DNA from: Chlorophyllum brunneum
Taxonomy: Eukaryota; Basidiomycota; Agaricomycetes; Agaricales; Agaricaceae
Direction of reading: 5' to 3'
Assembly: GCA_963576785.1 (NCBI GenBank)
Contig: OY756145.1
Location: 186,001-250,000, forward strand
DNA length: 64,000 nt
A program made the translations under genes and the position numbers. This document shows, piece by piece, positions 23,139 through 35,381 of this stretch. The notes below the pieces were generated by a model that worked only from the letters and a program-made list of their open reading frames with translations, was not told the origin of the DNA and made no database searches. Numbering within the stretch: position 1 is the stretch's first letter; each line of letters opens with the position of its first letter.

Positions 23139-26100
23139 GGTGGGTTTGCATTTGGCATGCATGGTGTGTTGTGGAGGTAGTTGGCAAAGTCTAGTATGCA
23201 GTGGATACAGCATGAGGTGTGTTGAGTGTAGTGATCTCTTGTAATGTGAGGTTTGTTGTTCATAATTGTCACTTTTTACCCCCCCTTTTTATAGGCTTTG
23301 TCCTCAAAATCTTGTCTAAAAATTCTTGAACTGCCTCCTTGGCATTCCCTAGTTCTGACTTGTCTTCCCATGTGTCTTCTTCAGAGGTATAACCTTTCCA
23401 GTATACTAGGTATTGATTTCTCTGTCCTCTCATGTAATGTCCTCAGATTTCTTCTATCTTGTACTGTTCTTTGTCATTGATTATCTCAGGCATCAGTGGT
23501 GGTGGAGTGTGCTGGCTGTTGAACTTGGGTTTGTGATAGAGGGAGAGGAGTTGGCTGTTGAATACATTGTGTATTGCCTATGTTTCAGGTAGATCTAGTT
23601 GATAACTTGTTTCACCTATTTTTGTTTTTATTTGAAACAGTCCATAGCATTTATGATCCAGCTTCTTGGTTGGTCTTGTTGTTCTGATATGGTTTGCTTC
23701 AAACCATACTTGGTCTTCCAGATTGTATTTGTGTTCTGGCTTGGTGCTGTTACATTTCTCCATCTAGGTCTGGCTGTGTTGTAGTATTTTGATCATTTTC
23801 TGTCACATGTTTTGTAGCTCCTGTATTCATTCCATGATTGCAGGTGCTCTGACCATGTTCATTATGTCTCCTTTCCAAGGTTGTTGTCTGTAAACTATCT
23901 GGAATAGTGAGTGTCCGGTGGCAGTGTGGATTTTGTCATTATATTGGAATTTTGCTATGGTCAACCATTTCTTCCAGTTGTTCTGCACATGGTTTATTAT
24001 GTTCCTGAGGTATGTTTCAACCTCCTGGTTAATGTGCTCTGTTTGACCATCAGTTTGGGGGTGATATGCCATGGATAAGTTTCTTTGAGTACTGGTTGCT
24101 TGGTATAGTTCTGCTATGAGTTTTGATGCAAATTGTGGGTCTCTGTCACTGATGATTCTGTGGGGTATTCTGTGTGTTCTCCATATATCATCTCAATATA
24201 TATCTCCTAGCTCCTTGGATGTCAATGTGGTATTTACTGCGCACAATCTGATCATTTTGCTGAAACAATCAACTATGACAAGTATTGCATCATATCTATC
24301 TGCCTCTGGTAATAGTCCTATCATATTGATTGATATTTCTTCCCAAGGTTCCATTGGTATCAGTAGTGGGTGGAGATGTGCCATGGGTCTTACTCAGAGT
24401 ATTTTGTTTCGTTGGCATGTGTCACATCCTTTGATGTATTGTTTGATGTCATTGCGCATTTGGGGCCACCAATAACTCTGTTTAAGGAATTCAATCATTC
24501 AATGTTGTCCTAGATGTCCTACATCTGTTTTGTCATGATGTTGTTGAAGTATTTCTTGTCATATCTGGTTGTTGGGTGGAACATATATTCTTTCTTCAAA
24601 CATTGGTAGTCTGTTTGTCTCCCATATCTCCTCTGGTCATTTCTCTTTTTCTTTTAACCACTGTGTTTCTCTCTTTGTTTCCTTTCATAGTTGGTGTTTC
24701 AGTTCTTCTCCTGAGATTTCCGAGATTTGTTGGATTTCAGTGATTGCATTGTTGAATAGGTGATTGGATAATAGGGTGATGTTGGTGTTGTCTCTGGTGG
24801 TGTCTGTTTTTGTTAATCTTGATAGTATGTCTGCTTTTGTGTTGGTCTTTCTGGGGATGTGTTTCAGTGTATAGTGGTATTTTTGTAGTTCCATCTGCCA
24901 CTTTGCTTGTTGTCCTGTGAGTTGTTGCGGTTTCCGGAAATATTCTAGGTTCTTGTGGTTGGTCCAGATTTCAAATGGTTTGTCAGCATCAAATAGGTAT
25001 TGTCTCCATGTCTTGATTGCTTCTCAGATGGCTAGTAGTTCCTTGTCATAGATTTGGTAGTTACATTCTGCAGGTGTCATCATTCTTGAGTGAAAGGCAA
25101 TCAGATGCCAGTGTTCTTTCTGTTTTTGTGATAGTACTGCTCCTACTCCATAGCCTGATGCATCTACCTCTACCCTGTATTGTCCCTTGTCCTGTGGCAT
25201 TGCTAGTACCAGTTCATTTGTAATTTTTTCCTTGATTCTCTCAAAGGCCTGTTGTTGTTGTTCCATCCATGCCCATTGAGTATCCTTCTTCTTCAGCTCA
25301 TGTAAGGGGCCGCTGTGTTGCTGAAGTTGTGTATGAATCATTGGTAGAAGTTTGTGAAGCCTAGGAATTTTTCAACATCCTTTAGGGATTTGGGTATTGG
25401 CCATTCTTTTACCACTTTTACTTTCTCCTCCTTTATTTTAATGCTGCCTTGTCCAACCACAAATCCTAGTATCAGTATTTCCTTTGTGTCGAATAAGCAC
25501 TTTGACCTCTTGAAGTACAATTGGTGTTTGGCTGTGATGTCAAGGAATCATTTTGTTCTGTCCTCCAGTTCTTCTTGTATAGTTCCTGGGATAACAAAGT
25601 CATCCATATAGTTGACAACTGCTCCTTCATGCAACACTTCTCGGAATACTGTGTTCATCATCCTCTGGAATGTTGCCAGTGAGTTACTTATTCCGAAAAA
25701 CATGACTGTTGGTTCAAATAATCTGTTGTTTGTTACAAATGCTGCTTTCCATTCATTGCCTTCTCTTATCCTGATGTTATTGTATCCCCATATAATATCG
25801 AGTTTGTTGAACACCTTTGCATCCTTGAGTTGATCAATGACTTCACTTATGAGTGGTAGTAGTGTCTTGTCCTTGATTGTGTGTTCATTCAACTTTTTGT
25901 AGTCTTGAACCAATCACTTGGTTCCATTCTTTTTGGGTGTAAAGAAGCATGGGGTGGTGTAGGGGGATTGTGATGGTTGAATTTGTCCTGAGGCAATATT
26001 TTTGTCAAGGAATTTCTGTAATTCTTGCTTTTCCATTATCATCATAGGGTAGACTTTGGATTGTAGTACCGGTGGTACATCTTCTGACAGGCTTATCTCA

Positions 26101-27168
26101 TGGTCCCATATTATGTGTTCAGGTAGTTTGTCAAAGTTCTTCTTGTTGAATAGGTGCGTGTATTGTTGTAAATACATTGGTAGGTCTTCTGGGTTTGTCT
26201 GGTCGGTTTTTTTCTCCTCTAGGTGTTCCTTTATTGTGCATATTTGTTGAACTGTATGTCATTGTAGTGTGTAGTGCAATCTTTTGGACATCTTGTGAAC
26301 TGTATTATATTGTTTGTCCAGTTGATTTCAGGATTATGTTTGACAAGCCAGTCATATCTGAGGTATATGTCTGTGCTCTTTAGCTGCATTACCATTGCTT
26401 CAATTTCTTCTGTGTATTTTCTGTTGTTTAGTACCAGGTGTGCCATATCTGTTATCTCTCCTTTTTTGTTCTCAGTTCCATTGGCATTGATTACTCTTAT
26501 TAGGGTTTTGAGGGGTCTGGTTGGGATTTGTTCTTCTTTTACTAGTCTTTGTGCTATGTATGTATGGGTGCATCCAGAGTCTACTAGTGTAATGATTTGT
26601 TTAGGTCCTTTTGTTGTTTTGATGGTTGAGTCAAGGAGAAGTGCACATGTTTGGGGACTTCTGGTTCTGTTCATCTTTTGGATCTGGTAGTAACTGGTAA
26701 TCCCTGGATGTCTGTTGGTCTTGGAGCTCTGGGTCTTCTTGATGTTCTTGATGAGCTGCTGCTCATATACTGTCATCCTGGTTGGAGGCTATTATTCCAA
26801 GCCTAGCTATGAATAGTGGCACCTCTCTTGTAAGGTGAGTCAAATGACACTTTACCAAATGTTACAACCTTAGTCTATGACTCAGGTAGCAAGTCTTTGG
26901 ATAAAGACAAGGAAGTAGAGAGAAGAGGAAGGGATGATACAATTAGTAAAGTGTAAGGAATACATTGAGTATTACTATACTTTATATACTAGTAATAAGT
27001 GTTATAAGTAAGGGATTGGAGTAACGGAGTCATAGAGACAAGTAGAACAAGTCATGGAGAGTAGAGCTTTAAGAGGTAAAACAGTAGATAAAACAGATAT
27101 GGTGAAATCGTAAGTGTGAGATGATGGGCACATGATAGGAATGTAACTGTTAAGAATAGTTCATAACA
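23139..27168 (-). mobile_element. gypsy-3: gag-deleted gypsy element, 3' end lost
   Basis: On the minus strand: 5' LTR 27168-26860, primer-binding site, a short leader encoding MSSSSSRTSRRPRAPRP up to TGA, then directly the protease (LVDSGCTHTYIAQR, about 26590). RT (NYMDDF, about 25600), RNase H, integrase (about 24700-23830) and chromodomain follow. About 1.2 kb of gag present in gypsy-1 and gypsy-4 is absent. The element stops at 23139 just inside ORF3. It is the most decayed and AT-rich gypsy copy, with stops throughout, and would have depended on other copies for gag. Confidence 0.85.
26860..27168 (-). repeat. gypsy-3 5' LTR
   Basis: 309 bp, TGTTATGAAC to TTGTAACA on the minus strand. 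The adjoining primer-binding site keeps TTGGTAAAGTGT, while the paired LTR site carries one mismatch. Confidence 0.88.
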
Positions 27169-27399
27169 GATATGCAATGCATCCTTACTTTATCTTTAAA
27201 GATTTAGTTACTATATTTGCATTCTTCAACCATTTTTGTTTTCTCAAAATATATTTTACCTTCATTCACATTCCAACAAGTTATAAGATTATATATTACT
27301 AAATTAAGTAAAAAAAACTAATAACAAAGTTATAGTAGCTGCACTAAAGGTCATTAGCATAAGTAACTTTTTTGACTACTGAATAGCATTCACTACTAT
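27169..27399. other. AT-rich spacer
   Basis: AT-rich unannotated sequence between the gypsy-3 LTR and X copy 2. No ORF of note. Confidence 0.4.
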
Positions 27400-28128
27400 A
27401 CAAATATAGATATAAAACTGATAGAGGTGAAATAGCTAAGTATAGAATGGAGTAAAACTGATGAAGATGAAATGGATGAGTGCTTACTCATCCTTGGAGA
27501 TCTCAGATGATGAAGGTACAGATTTGTCAGAGCAGCTGCAGTTACAAGACATGCAGGATGAGGTAGTGGATGATGATGATAGTGATGATGGTGGAGATGG
27601 AAGAACTGCATCCATTAGATGATCAGGGTCAGAAGATAAGGATAATGTCAATGTAGTTGGTTTCTCAGAAAGGTAGGACTTGGGTGACTCAACAAAGGCT
27701 CAAGTAGATTGTAATAGCAGATAGAGGGAGTCATTACTGTCACTGCTAGGTACAGTGGGTTCATCATCTGATGATAAGTCTTTCAGTTACATTTCTATAC
27801 AATAGATTCCATTAGCAACTTGTTAGTGAATAAGTGCTTCAAGTGCTGGACTGCGGGTGTATATGTAGGGGTAGATATACTGCATCATCTCTTCAGTGGT
27901 AGGTCAAGCTTTCCAACCATTATTTCAAGTGCCATAAACATTGTTCTCAATAGTACACAAGTAAAGTCCATTAGTGTTATATACATGCAGGTATGGGGCA
28001 TACTTCCAAGCAAGATGGAATAAGGAGTCAATAATGACATTATTGGATTGTGGTAGTGGTACAAGTGGTATAGTCTCTGGAAATTTATCGTAATCTCTGA
28101 TGTAGGTTTGAGGTTCAGACATAATATT
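27400..28128 (-). repeat. repeat X, copy 2 (truncated), with ORF
   Basis: This matches the X copy at 52,437-53,563 in the same orientation and is inverted relative to the X copy starting at 28,548. On the minus strand the ORF starts MSEPQTYIRDYDKFPETIPL at 28122 and ends at the family's conserved TGA. A Ser/Pro/Asp-rich second frame follows that stop. The copy lacks the distal third of X. Confidence 0.7.
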
Positions 28129-28547
28129 GATAGTAAGGACAGTCAGTCAATGATGCAATGACCTAGTATTTCTAATCTTAAACTTTGTCTTGGCTTTGCA
28201 ACTCATAATTTACTCTTTACTATCTTGTCTCTTATTCACTATATTATCAAGACCGAGATGAGCATTAATCCTTAGTATGACTGCTTGCTATCACACTTTC
28301 CCCTTCTGGGCTTGCCTGTCAGCCTTTGTCCTTGTGTGTCTTAGCAAACTCAGTCCATTGGGCATGTACATGCATGACTCTGCCCTCTCCTTCACTGTGT
28401 CCCTCATACATTCTGATGCTGGACCATTGACAGTGCATGAGGGGAGGTCACATTGCTTACCTCATCTCTGCATATGACAGCTACCTTTGGGATTTGTTGA
28501 AATAGAGGTATCCCTTATCTGAGACAGACACATACAGATATACTCTC
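28129..28547. other. spacer between two inverted X copies
   Basis: 419 bp of AT-rich sequence between the facing 5' ends of X copy 2 and X-left. No convincing ORF. It could be the loop of an inverted duplication or unrelated sequence. Confidence 0.4.
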
Positions 28548-28551
28548 TGTT

Positions 28552-28974
28552 ATGTCCAAACCTCAAACCTACATCAGGAGCTACAATAAATTCCCCAAAA
28601 CTATACTACTTGTACTACTATTACAATCCAATGATGTTGTTATTGACTCCTTACTCTGTCTCACTTGGAAATATGTACCATACCTGCATGTATGTAACAC
28701 TAATGGACTCTACTTATGCACCATCAAGAATAACCTCTACAGTATCTGGAATAATGGTTAGAAAGCTCAACCTACTACTGAAGAGATGATATAGTACATT
28801 GACCCCTATATGTATACCCATGGTCCAGCACTTGAAGCACTTATTCATCAACAAGTCACTGATGGAATCTACTGTATAGAGATGTGACCAAAAGACTTAT
28901 TACCAGATGATGAACCTACTATACCTAGCAGTAACAGTGATAACTTCCTCCATCCACTACTACAATCTACTTGA
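28552..28974 (+). pseudogene. X-encoded ORF, about 140 aa, left copy
   Basis: The ATG lies inside the terminal TGTTATG of repeat X. The frame reads MSKPQTYIRSYNKFPKTILL and runs to a TGA at 28972-28974 that all three X copies share (…LLQST then stop). This copy has internal stops, for example TGG to TAG near 28757. The product has an aromatic-rich N-terminal half with a WKYVPYLHV core, then a YTHGPALEALIHQQ helix and an acidic S/D tail. No known family is recognised. Confidence 0.5.
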
Positions 28975-29436
28975 GCCTGTACTCAAACTAATAGGTTTGT
29001 GGGTCCACCAATGACTTGAAGGGATTTGGTGAAACACTTGCAGAGTGATGTGAAAAAGGGAAAGTCAGATTTAGAGCAGATGCATGTAATAATTTGATTG
29101 AAAATTGCAGTAGCTATTTGAGTCACAAGTGTATTACTAATTTTTCCAGAATCAGAAGGCAATGTAAGGGCCTAAGGCTTTGTTGTTACTTACTAGCAGC
29201 ACCCCTTCCAACAGACATGCCTATGACAGATCACTTGGAAGTCCAACTCCTTAACATCCCACACCTCCACAGCATTATAGATGAGGCTTGAATGATTCAA
29301 AACTCATTTGACTTCTTTTGCTATCAATTTTGGCATACTAAAACCCTTGAGAACAGAGTGGAGACCAACCCTACTGCTAGCACAGCTGCAAACAGTACTT
29401 GATAGGCCTGACAATCAAGATACTGAGTAGAGATGG

Positions 29437-30334
29437 TTTTTTATTATTTTTTATTATTTTTTATTTATCAACAATTTATATAGCAGTGCTCAAATGCAGT
29501 CCGTGTGTACATACATACAAAAAGGTACAAGTACAAAATGTTCAGAGAAGGGAAAAGTAAGCTAATCCCACAAGACTCAATGTCATGTAAATCATAACTT
29601 AGAGTGAACTTTGGTACATATGTTGTTTCAAGACTGAGAGAGAAAGAAAGAGAGACAGATAGAAACTGATAAGGAGAAACTACCAAATCACAAACTCAAA
29701 GGAAAAACAATGAACCATACTAGTGTGTGGAGGGGTACTGCCCAACCATGGGAATGATGGAAATTGAATGAAAACTATATGAAATAGTAGACAAGTAGGA
29801 AGGAGGAGAAAAGAGAAATGGAATTGAAGGTCCATAACTGAAAGCACAAAGAAAAAAGGTAGAGAAGAAAAGGAATCACCCAGGAGCAGACCCAAATCTC
29901 TGACAAAGCAGACAATATAGCAGTAGTGAATATGTCCTTTGTAAATGTTCAGGCACCTCAGGTTCTGAAGGGAAAATGAAGGCCAAGAGGTTGTGTCATA
30001 AGAAGTTTGCTAACTCCTTAATGGTGGTGATGCCAAAGTGATGATCAAAGTTTTGGCAATGATAGAGGATGTGGGAGCGGGTCTGGATGAGCTGGTTACC
30101 ACAGTGATGACAAGAGAGATCTTTGTTAGGGAAGAACCACAGACAGTATTCCCTGATAGAGGTATGACATAGAATGGTTCAGCATATACACATGAACAGT
30201 TGAGGCAAATATCCGCACTCTTGTATTCATGGACTGGAATTGAGGTGAAATGGTAAGGCAGAGGCCCCATTTGCTCACATTTTGAGATGGAGGAAGGAGC
30301 TACCACTGTACTTTGTGAATGAAAACATGTCTTG
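29437..30334 (-). mobile_element. LINE-A: 5'-truncated LINE
   Basis: An 898-bp minus-strand insertion containing only the C-terminal tail of LINE ORF2, the 3' UTR and an A/T-rich tail (TTTTTATTATTTTTTATT on +). It is flanked by a perfect 12-bp target duplication GAGTAGAGATGG (29425-29436 and 30335-30346). It inserted into X-left. The coding tail has stops. Confidence 0.85.
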
Positions 30335-30686
30335 GAGTAGAGATGGTTGATATAGGAAGAAACAGCAAAATCAACTTGGAATATGATAACCTATTCATAT
30401 TCATATTCTGGATGCTGCAATAAATAGGGTGGAGGGTATGAGTGAGTCTGCTGGGTGTATGAGATCTAGCTTTAGGACCTGTGAGGTTTTATATCCATTT
30501 CATTTCTATCAGTTTTGCTTTACTCTATTCTTAGTTGTTTCATATTCATTAGTTTTATGTTTATCTTTATCAGTTTTACATTGTGAAACTTGTTTTGGCT
30601 TCTTTATCTATACTCTGTAGTATTTATAGAAAAGAAGTAGTTAGTATAAATAGCCAACTGTATTAGGAAGTCAAAGCTTAAGCTTT

Positions 30687-30864
30687 TTATTTTTTTTAAA
30701 TCAACAATTTATATAGCAGTGCTTGGTCATAGTCCGCATGTACATACATACAAAGGCAGAATGTACAGAATGTTCAGAGCAAGGAAAGTAACCTAAGAGT
30801 GAACTAACCCCACAAGACTCAACACTATCTAGCACATACACTAGAGAGAACTTTGGTACCTAAG
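30687..30864 (-). mobile_element. LINE-B 3' end
   Basis: The LINE 3' UTR and T-rich tail lie next to AAAGCTTAAGCTTT (30673-30686), which reappears at 50580-50593 as the 14-bp target duplication of LINE-B. The fragment ends in TGGTACCTAAG, where LINE-C inserted. The rest of LINE-B resumes at 45367. Confidence 0.8.
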
Positions 30865-31328
30865 TTTTTATTTTTATTTTTATTTTTTATTCAACAATTT
30901 ATATAGCGGTGCTCAAACACAGTCCACATGTACATACATACAAAGGTAGAATATACAAAATGTTCAGAGTAGGGAAAGTAAACTAAGCGTAAACTAACCC
31001 CATGAGACTTGACGCCATCTAGCGCATACACTAGAGAGATGTTTGGTACCTACGTTGATCAGCGAGAAAGAGGAAAGAGAGGAATTCAGATAGAGAGAGA
31101 GTGAGAGAGAGAAAATGATAGAAAGAAACTATCTACTTGCATTCACAAGGGGGGAACAACAAACGGTACTAGCGTGTGGGAGGGCTATTTACCCCAGCAC
31201 CACGGGAGAGATGAATTGAATGAAAACTATATATAAAGTAGTAGACGAGCGAGGAAGGGGGAGATAGAGAAATGAATTTGAAGTCCATAACCGGGAAAGC
31301 ATAAGAAAAATGAAAGAGAGAAAAGGAT

Positions 31329-34300
31329 TTACACAGGTGCAGACCCAAACCTCCTTTGGACTTGACGACGATGTAGCGGGGGTATTGACCCAGTGCAGAT
31401 ACGAGGGCGTTCAGTTTCTGGAGGAAAGCTGAATGCAGTAGGGTTGTGACACAAGAAATTGATGAAAGTCTTGATGGTGTCAATGCCGAAATGATGATCG
31501 AAGTTGTTGCAACGATAGAGGATGTGCGACCTGGTCTGTACCATTTGATTGTCACAGTGGTGGCATGATAAATCCTCGTTGGGGAAGAATCGAAGTCGAA
31601 ACTCCCCGATCGGGGCATGGCAAAGGATGGCTCGACATGCTCTTGCAAAGAGCTGAGGCTGGGGACCGCATTCTCATATCCAGGGACTGGACTTGATGTG
31701 CGATGGTAGAGCGGAGGCCCCATTTGCTCGCACCGGGAGGTGGAGGAAGGAGCTACTGCTGTATTTTTTAAAACCGAACATGGCTTGCCATGTATGAATG
31801 GCTCGTTCAGTGGACTTTTTTTGTAAGAAGTCCACGGAGTTAGGGACTCAGTGATTTCTACCCCGGTTAGGCCAGGCGACTGTTTGAATCCAGTTGTGAG
31901 TGGCTTTTTGAATACCGTATTTACATTTCGATGATGTGTGGTAAAAGGAAAGGTGGTGTTGGTCTGATTTGTTAAACCAAGTCATGAGCGCCTTTGACGT
32001 GAGGATGGATTGTCACTGGCAGGAATGTGGCGAACAATCGAGTAGGAGCCGGGAGGCTGCGATGGAGTCGGTGAACACGTGAATGTGTTCGACCTGGTCG
32101 TATTCTGTGGAGGCAAGCACCTTGGTAATTCCTAAGTACTGTGCAACCAGTTCGGTGTCTGCCGACGTAGTTCCTCCGAGCCTCTTCATGATAGAGCTCC
32201 CGCCATCTAGGTGTTGAATAGTGGCTGCTGCTGAGAACTGGCTGGCAAGCGGGTTGGGGTTGGGGTAGACCGAGCTGTCCGTGCCGATAATGATGGATTT
32301 TTTGTCCATTATCGCATTCGTCGTAACATCATCCCAAAGTGTCTTCGAGAGGTGAGGGCTGTCCCGGTTAAATCCTGTAAAAGATACATTAGTAGAGAAA
32401 TGGTCAAGTAACCTACGTCCGGGCCAGAGAGATTTAGAGACAGAGTTAAAATGTTCTATATACCGAGTCTCGGGGGTGGGGCATGAAACATCCATCACAG
32501 CTCCAAGCATCTTCTTCTTCTGAATCTCCGTGAAATTCTTGATGTGAAGTCAGTGGGGGGAAGAATGATACTCCTTCGTCAATCTTGCCAATGCATGTTC
32601 ATTATCCAGTGTATGAAGCCTCGACGTTTGTCGTTCGGCCAACTTCCGGAGATGGAGTTTGATGGGCATGAGCCCCACGAGGGACTCTACACCGCCTGTA
32701 GGAGAAGTCCGGAAGGCCCCGGTAATCCAGAGCGCTGCACTTTGTTGCATTTTGTTGAGAATTTCGCAGGTCCCTTTGGTTCGTGACCTGTCATGAAACC
32801 ATAGTCGATATCCGTATGTCGCCATAGGTACAACACACGAACAGTATAATAGTCTCTTGTTGCCAGGGGACAGACCTCTCACGGAGTTCCCTAGCATTTT
32901 CATTGCCTTGATCGTGGATATCACTTTGGCAGAGTAGTATCGAACGTGTTCTTTGAAGGTTAAGGTTCGATTGAAGTAAAAGCCGAGATACTGCCAGTGG
33001 GTTTTCGGTTTGAGAGGGGTGCGACCTGTGAACAGTGGTGATCCCAAATCAATGGAGGGATTCGAGTCCTGTCTCGTACGTGTGAAGTGAAAGACTTCGG
33101 ACTTGCCATGTTCAATTTCTAGGCTGAATTCATTCATGAGCCACTCCATTTCGCAGTAAATGTGTTGGAGTATCTCAATGTTCCTTTCCAGGGACGGTGA
33201 CTGTGTGACTAGGGTACCGTCATCAACAAATGAGAGGACATCAAAGTCCCATCTGTCTCGGTGTTCCTCCATATGCACGTCAAAAATGTGAAGGAGGGGG
33301 GCAAGATATAGGGTGGAGAGGATGGGGCTAAGGGCAGAACCTTGACCTACTCCAACCGCTGCATCGAATTCCGGGGAGGTTTCGCTATTCCACTGGTAAG
33401 TGGTGCAGTGTTCTTTGAGGTAATTGTTGAAGAACGTGGTGACTTGTGGAGGGAATCCCTGCTGACCCAGTATGTTGATGAGGAGATCATGGTTAAGGGA
33501 GGGGAAGAATTGGGCTACATCAAATGTGAGCACCAATGTTTTCTTCTTTTTTGTCCAGGCTCCCTGGATGATATGCATCAGAAAGAGCCCTGCGTCCTCC
33601 GTAAATCGTTGGCAGATGGCTCCCAATTGGTGAGGGTGGAGAACTTTGAATTTCACCACCTCGAATTGAAGTCGTTTGGTGAGCATTTTTTCCATTAACT
33701 TGCCAAGCGTATTGAGTAGGACGATCGGTCGGAACGCCTTCGGAGTAGAGTAGTTGGGTTTGTTGGGCTTGGGGATGATCACCAATATTGATTTTTTGAA
33801 GTGCGTGGGCCAATATCCAATATTTAGGCATGCGTTACTGATTTTAAGGAAGAGATTGGCGCAGGTTTCATCATCGACAATCTGTTTGAGATGAGACCAG
33901 GAAATATGGTCAGGGCCGGGGGAGGAAGAATTTGAGGTATCCTTAAGCGAGTCCATCATCTCAAGGAGAGAGAAATTCACCCAAGTCCTATTCTCCATTC
34001 CGTTCGGAGGGGGGGGAAGTTCGTCCAATACTGCCACGTTGGTTGGTCTATCGCGGGCAGCATTATAGTGTTGGTCGAGTGCCGTCCACAGATTGTCTAG
34101 AGTGAGACAAGGTCGGCCGTTATGACACATGGCTTCAGTGGCCGGGAGTGCACGATCTTTGACCCATGGCATTAGATCCCACGGATGCTTACGGTCGACT
34201 GAGATTTCTTGGATCTTCTTGTCAAAATACGCTCTTTTCGTTTTCCTAGTAGTCTTGCGAAATGTGTTCCATTTGTGCTTGTTCTTGTGGTCCGTGCGGT

Positions 34301-35381
34301 GCGTAGCGAGTGCAGTGGAGCACTCCTCATTCCACCAGGTCTTGGATCTAGTGGTGATCTTGGTCGTCTTTGCATTCTGGTTCCAGGATCTGTCAAATAA
34401 AACCTCCAATTCAGCAACAGCTCTTTCCAGCTCTTCCGCATCATTCATTGGCCAGTTCTTGTTGTTGATTCCTTCCACTATGTCTGTCAGGAATTTGGTT
34501 TCTTCATCCGAGCCTTTGGGGATTGTCAATCGTTCAATGACAACGTCCATTTGCAGAATGGGAATCCTAATTAGGAGAGGGGCATAGTCCGAGTTGTACC
34601 AGTCGCCTTCCTGGATAGAGTGGGTGGGAATGTGCAGTAATGTTCCCGACACAAACAACAGGTCAATGACCATGTCTGGTAGATTGGGGTCCGAGGCATA
34701 CCAGGTTGGCTTGGCTGCAGATGGAGTTGTCCTCACAAGGTTGAGGGCTTCGGTGACTAGAAGGAGACAGTCTGCACTCGCTGGATGTTGATCCATTGAA
34801 GGGTCCCATAACTCCGATCTGATGTTGACATCTCCCCCCATTAATAGGAAGGGCGGAAGGTCAAAGAGGCGCTCCTCGAGGAAGTGGAGAGCAGTATTGC
34901 GGCTATCGTTGTAGATGTTTAGCAGCAGTAGTTCTTCTCCTCCTGCATATAGGGAGATACACAGGAGGTCTTGGTGTTCGATTAGATCTCTTCTAATGGA
35001 GGGTTGGAGTCGCTTTAGTCTCTTGTGAGTGAAGGCGAGGACTCGTGGAGTGGTACGGTGTTCCATGTTGACTGTTCATTGAGGGTATTGTCAGCGTCCA
35101 ACTTGGAGGACTTCTTCGGCGATGATCGGATATGAGAGGAGCATCCAGTCCAGGTGAACTGGGCCTCCTATGAGGGGAGTTCCATCATTAGAGATGGGTG
35201 AGGGAATGTCACGGAGAAATCTCCATGGGGGTTCTTGTATGAGGAGGAGGTCAATGTCACCTCTTCGCGCGAGGACTGTCTCCATCACTCCATATGATCT
35301 TCCAATGTTGTGAGAGCAGACCTTCAACTTGCTCAAAAGAGAGCGAGGAGGCCTGTCTTGGTTGTCGGGGCCGTTATTCAT
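31329..35381 (-). pseudogene. LINE-C ORF2: endonuclease, reverse transcriptase, RNase H
   Basis: The ORF starts with ATG at 35381, overlapping the ORF1 stop as ATGA. Endonuclease: VCSHNIGRSYG, LLLIQEPPW, then stops at about 35091, then LLMGGDVNIRSELWDP and SDYAPL. The last motif is SDHAPL in LINE-B, so the catalytic His is Tyr here (CAT to TAT). RT: PGPDHISWSHLKQI, FRPIVLLNTLGKL, GQGSALSPILS and catalytic SFVDDG. RNase H: IIIGTDSSVYP, SADTELVAQYL, HVFTDSIAASR, with its D-E-D set intact. Stops occur at about 35091 and 35076, at about 32548 where RT and RNase H frames separate, and near 32013. The C-terminal tail ends QRRFGSAPV. The protein would nick target DNA and copy LINE RNA in place. Confidence 0.88.
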
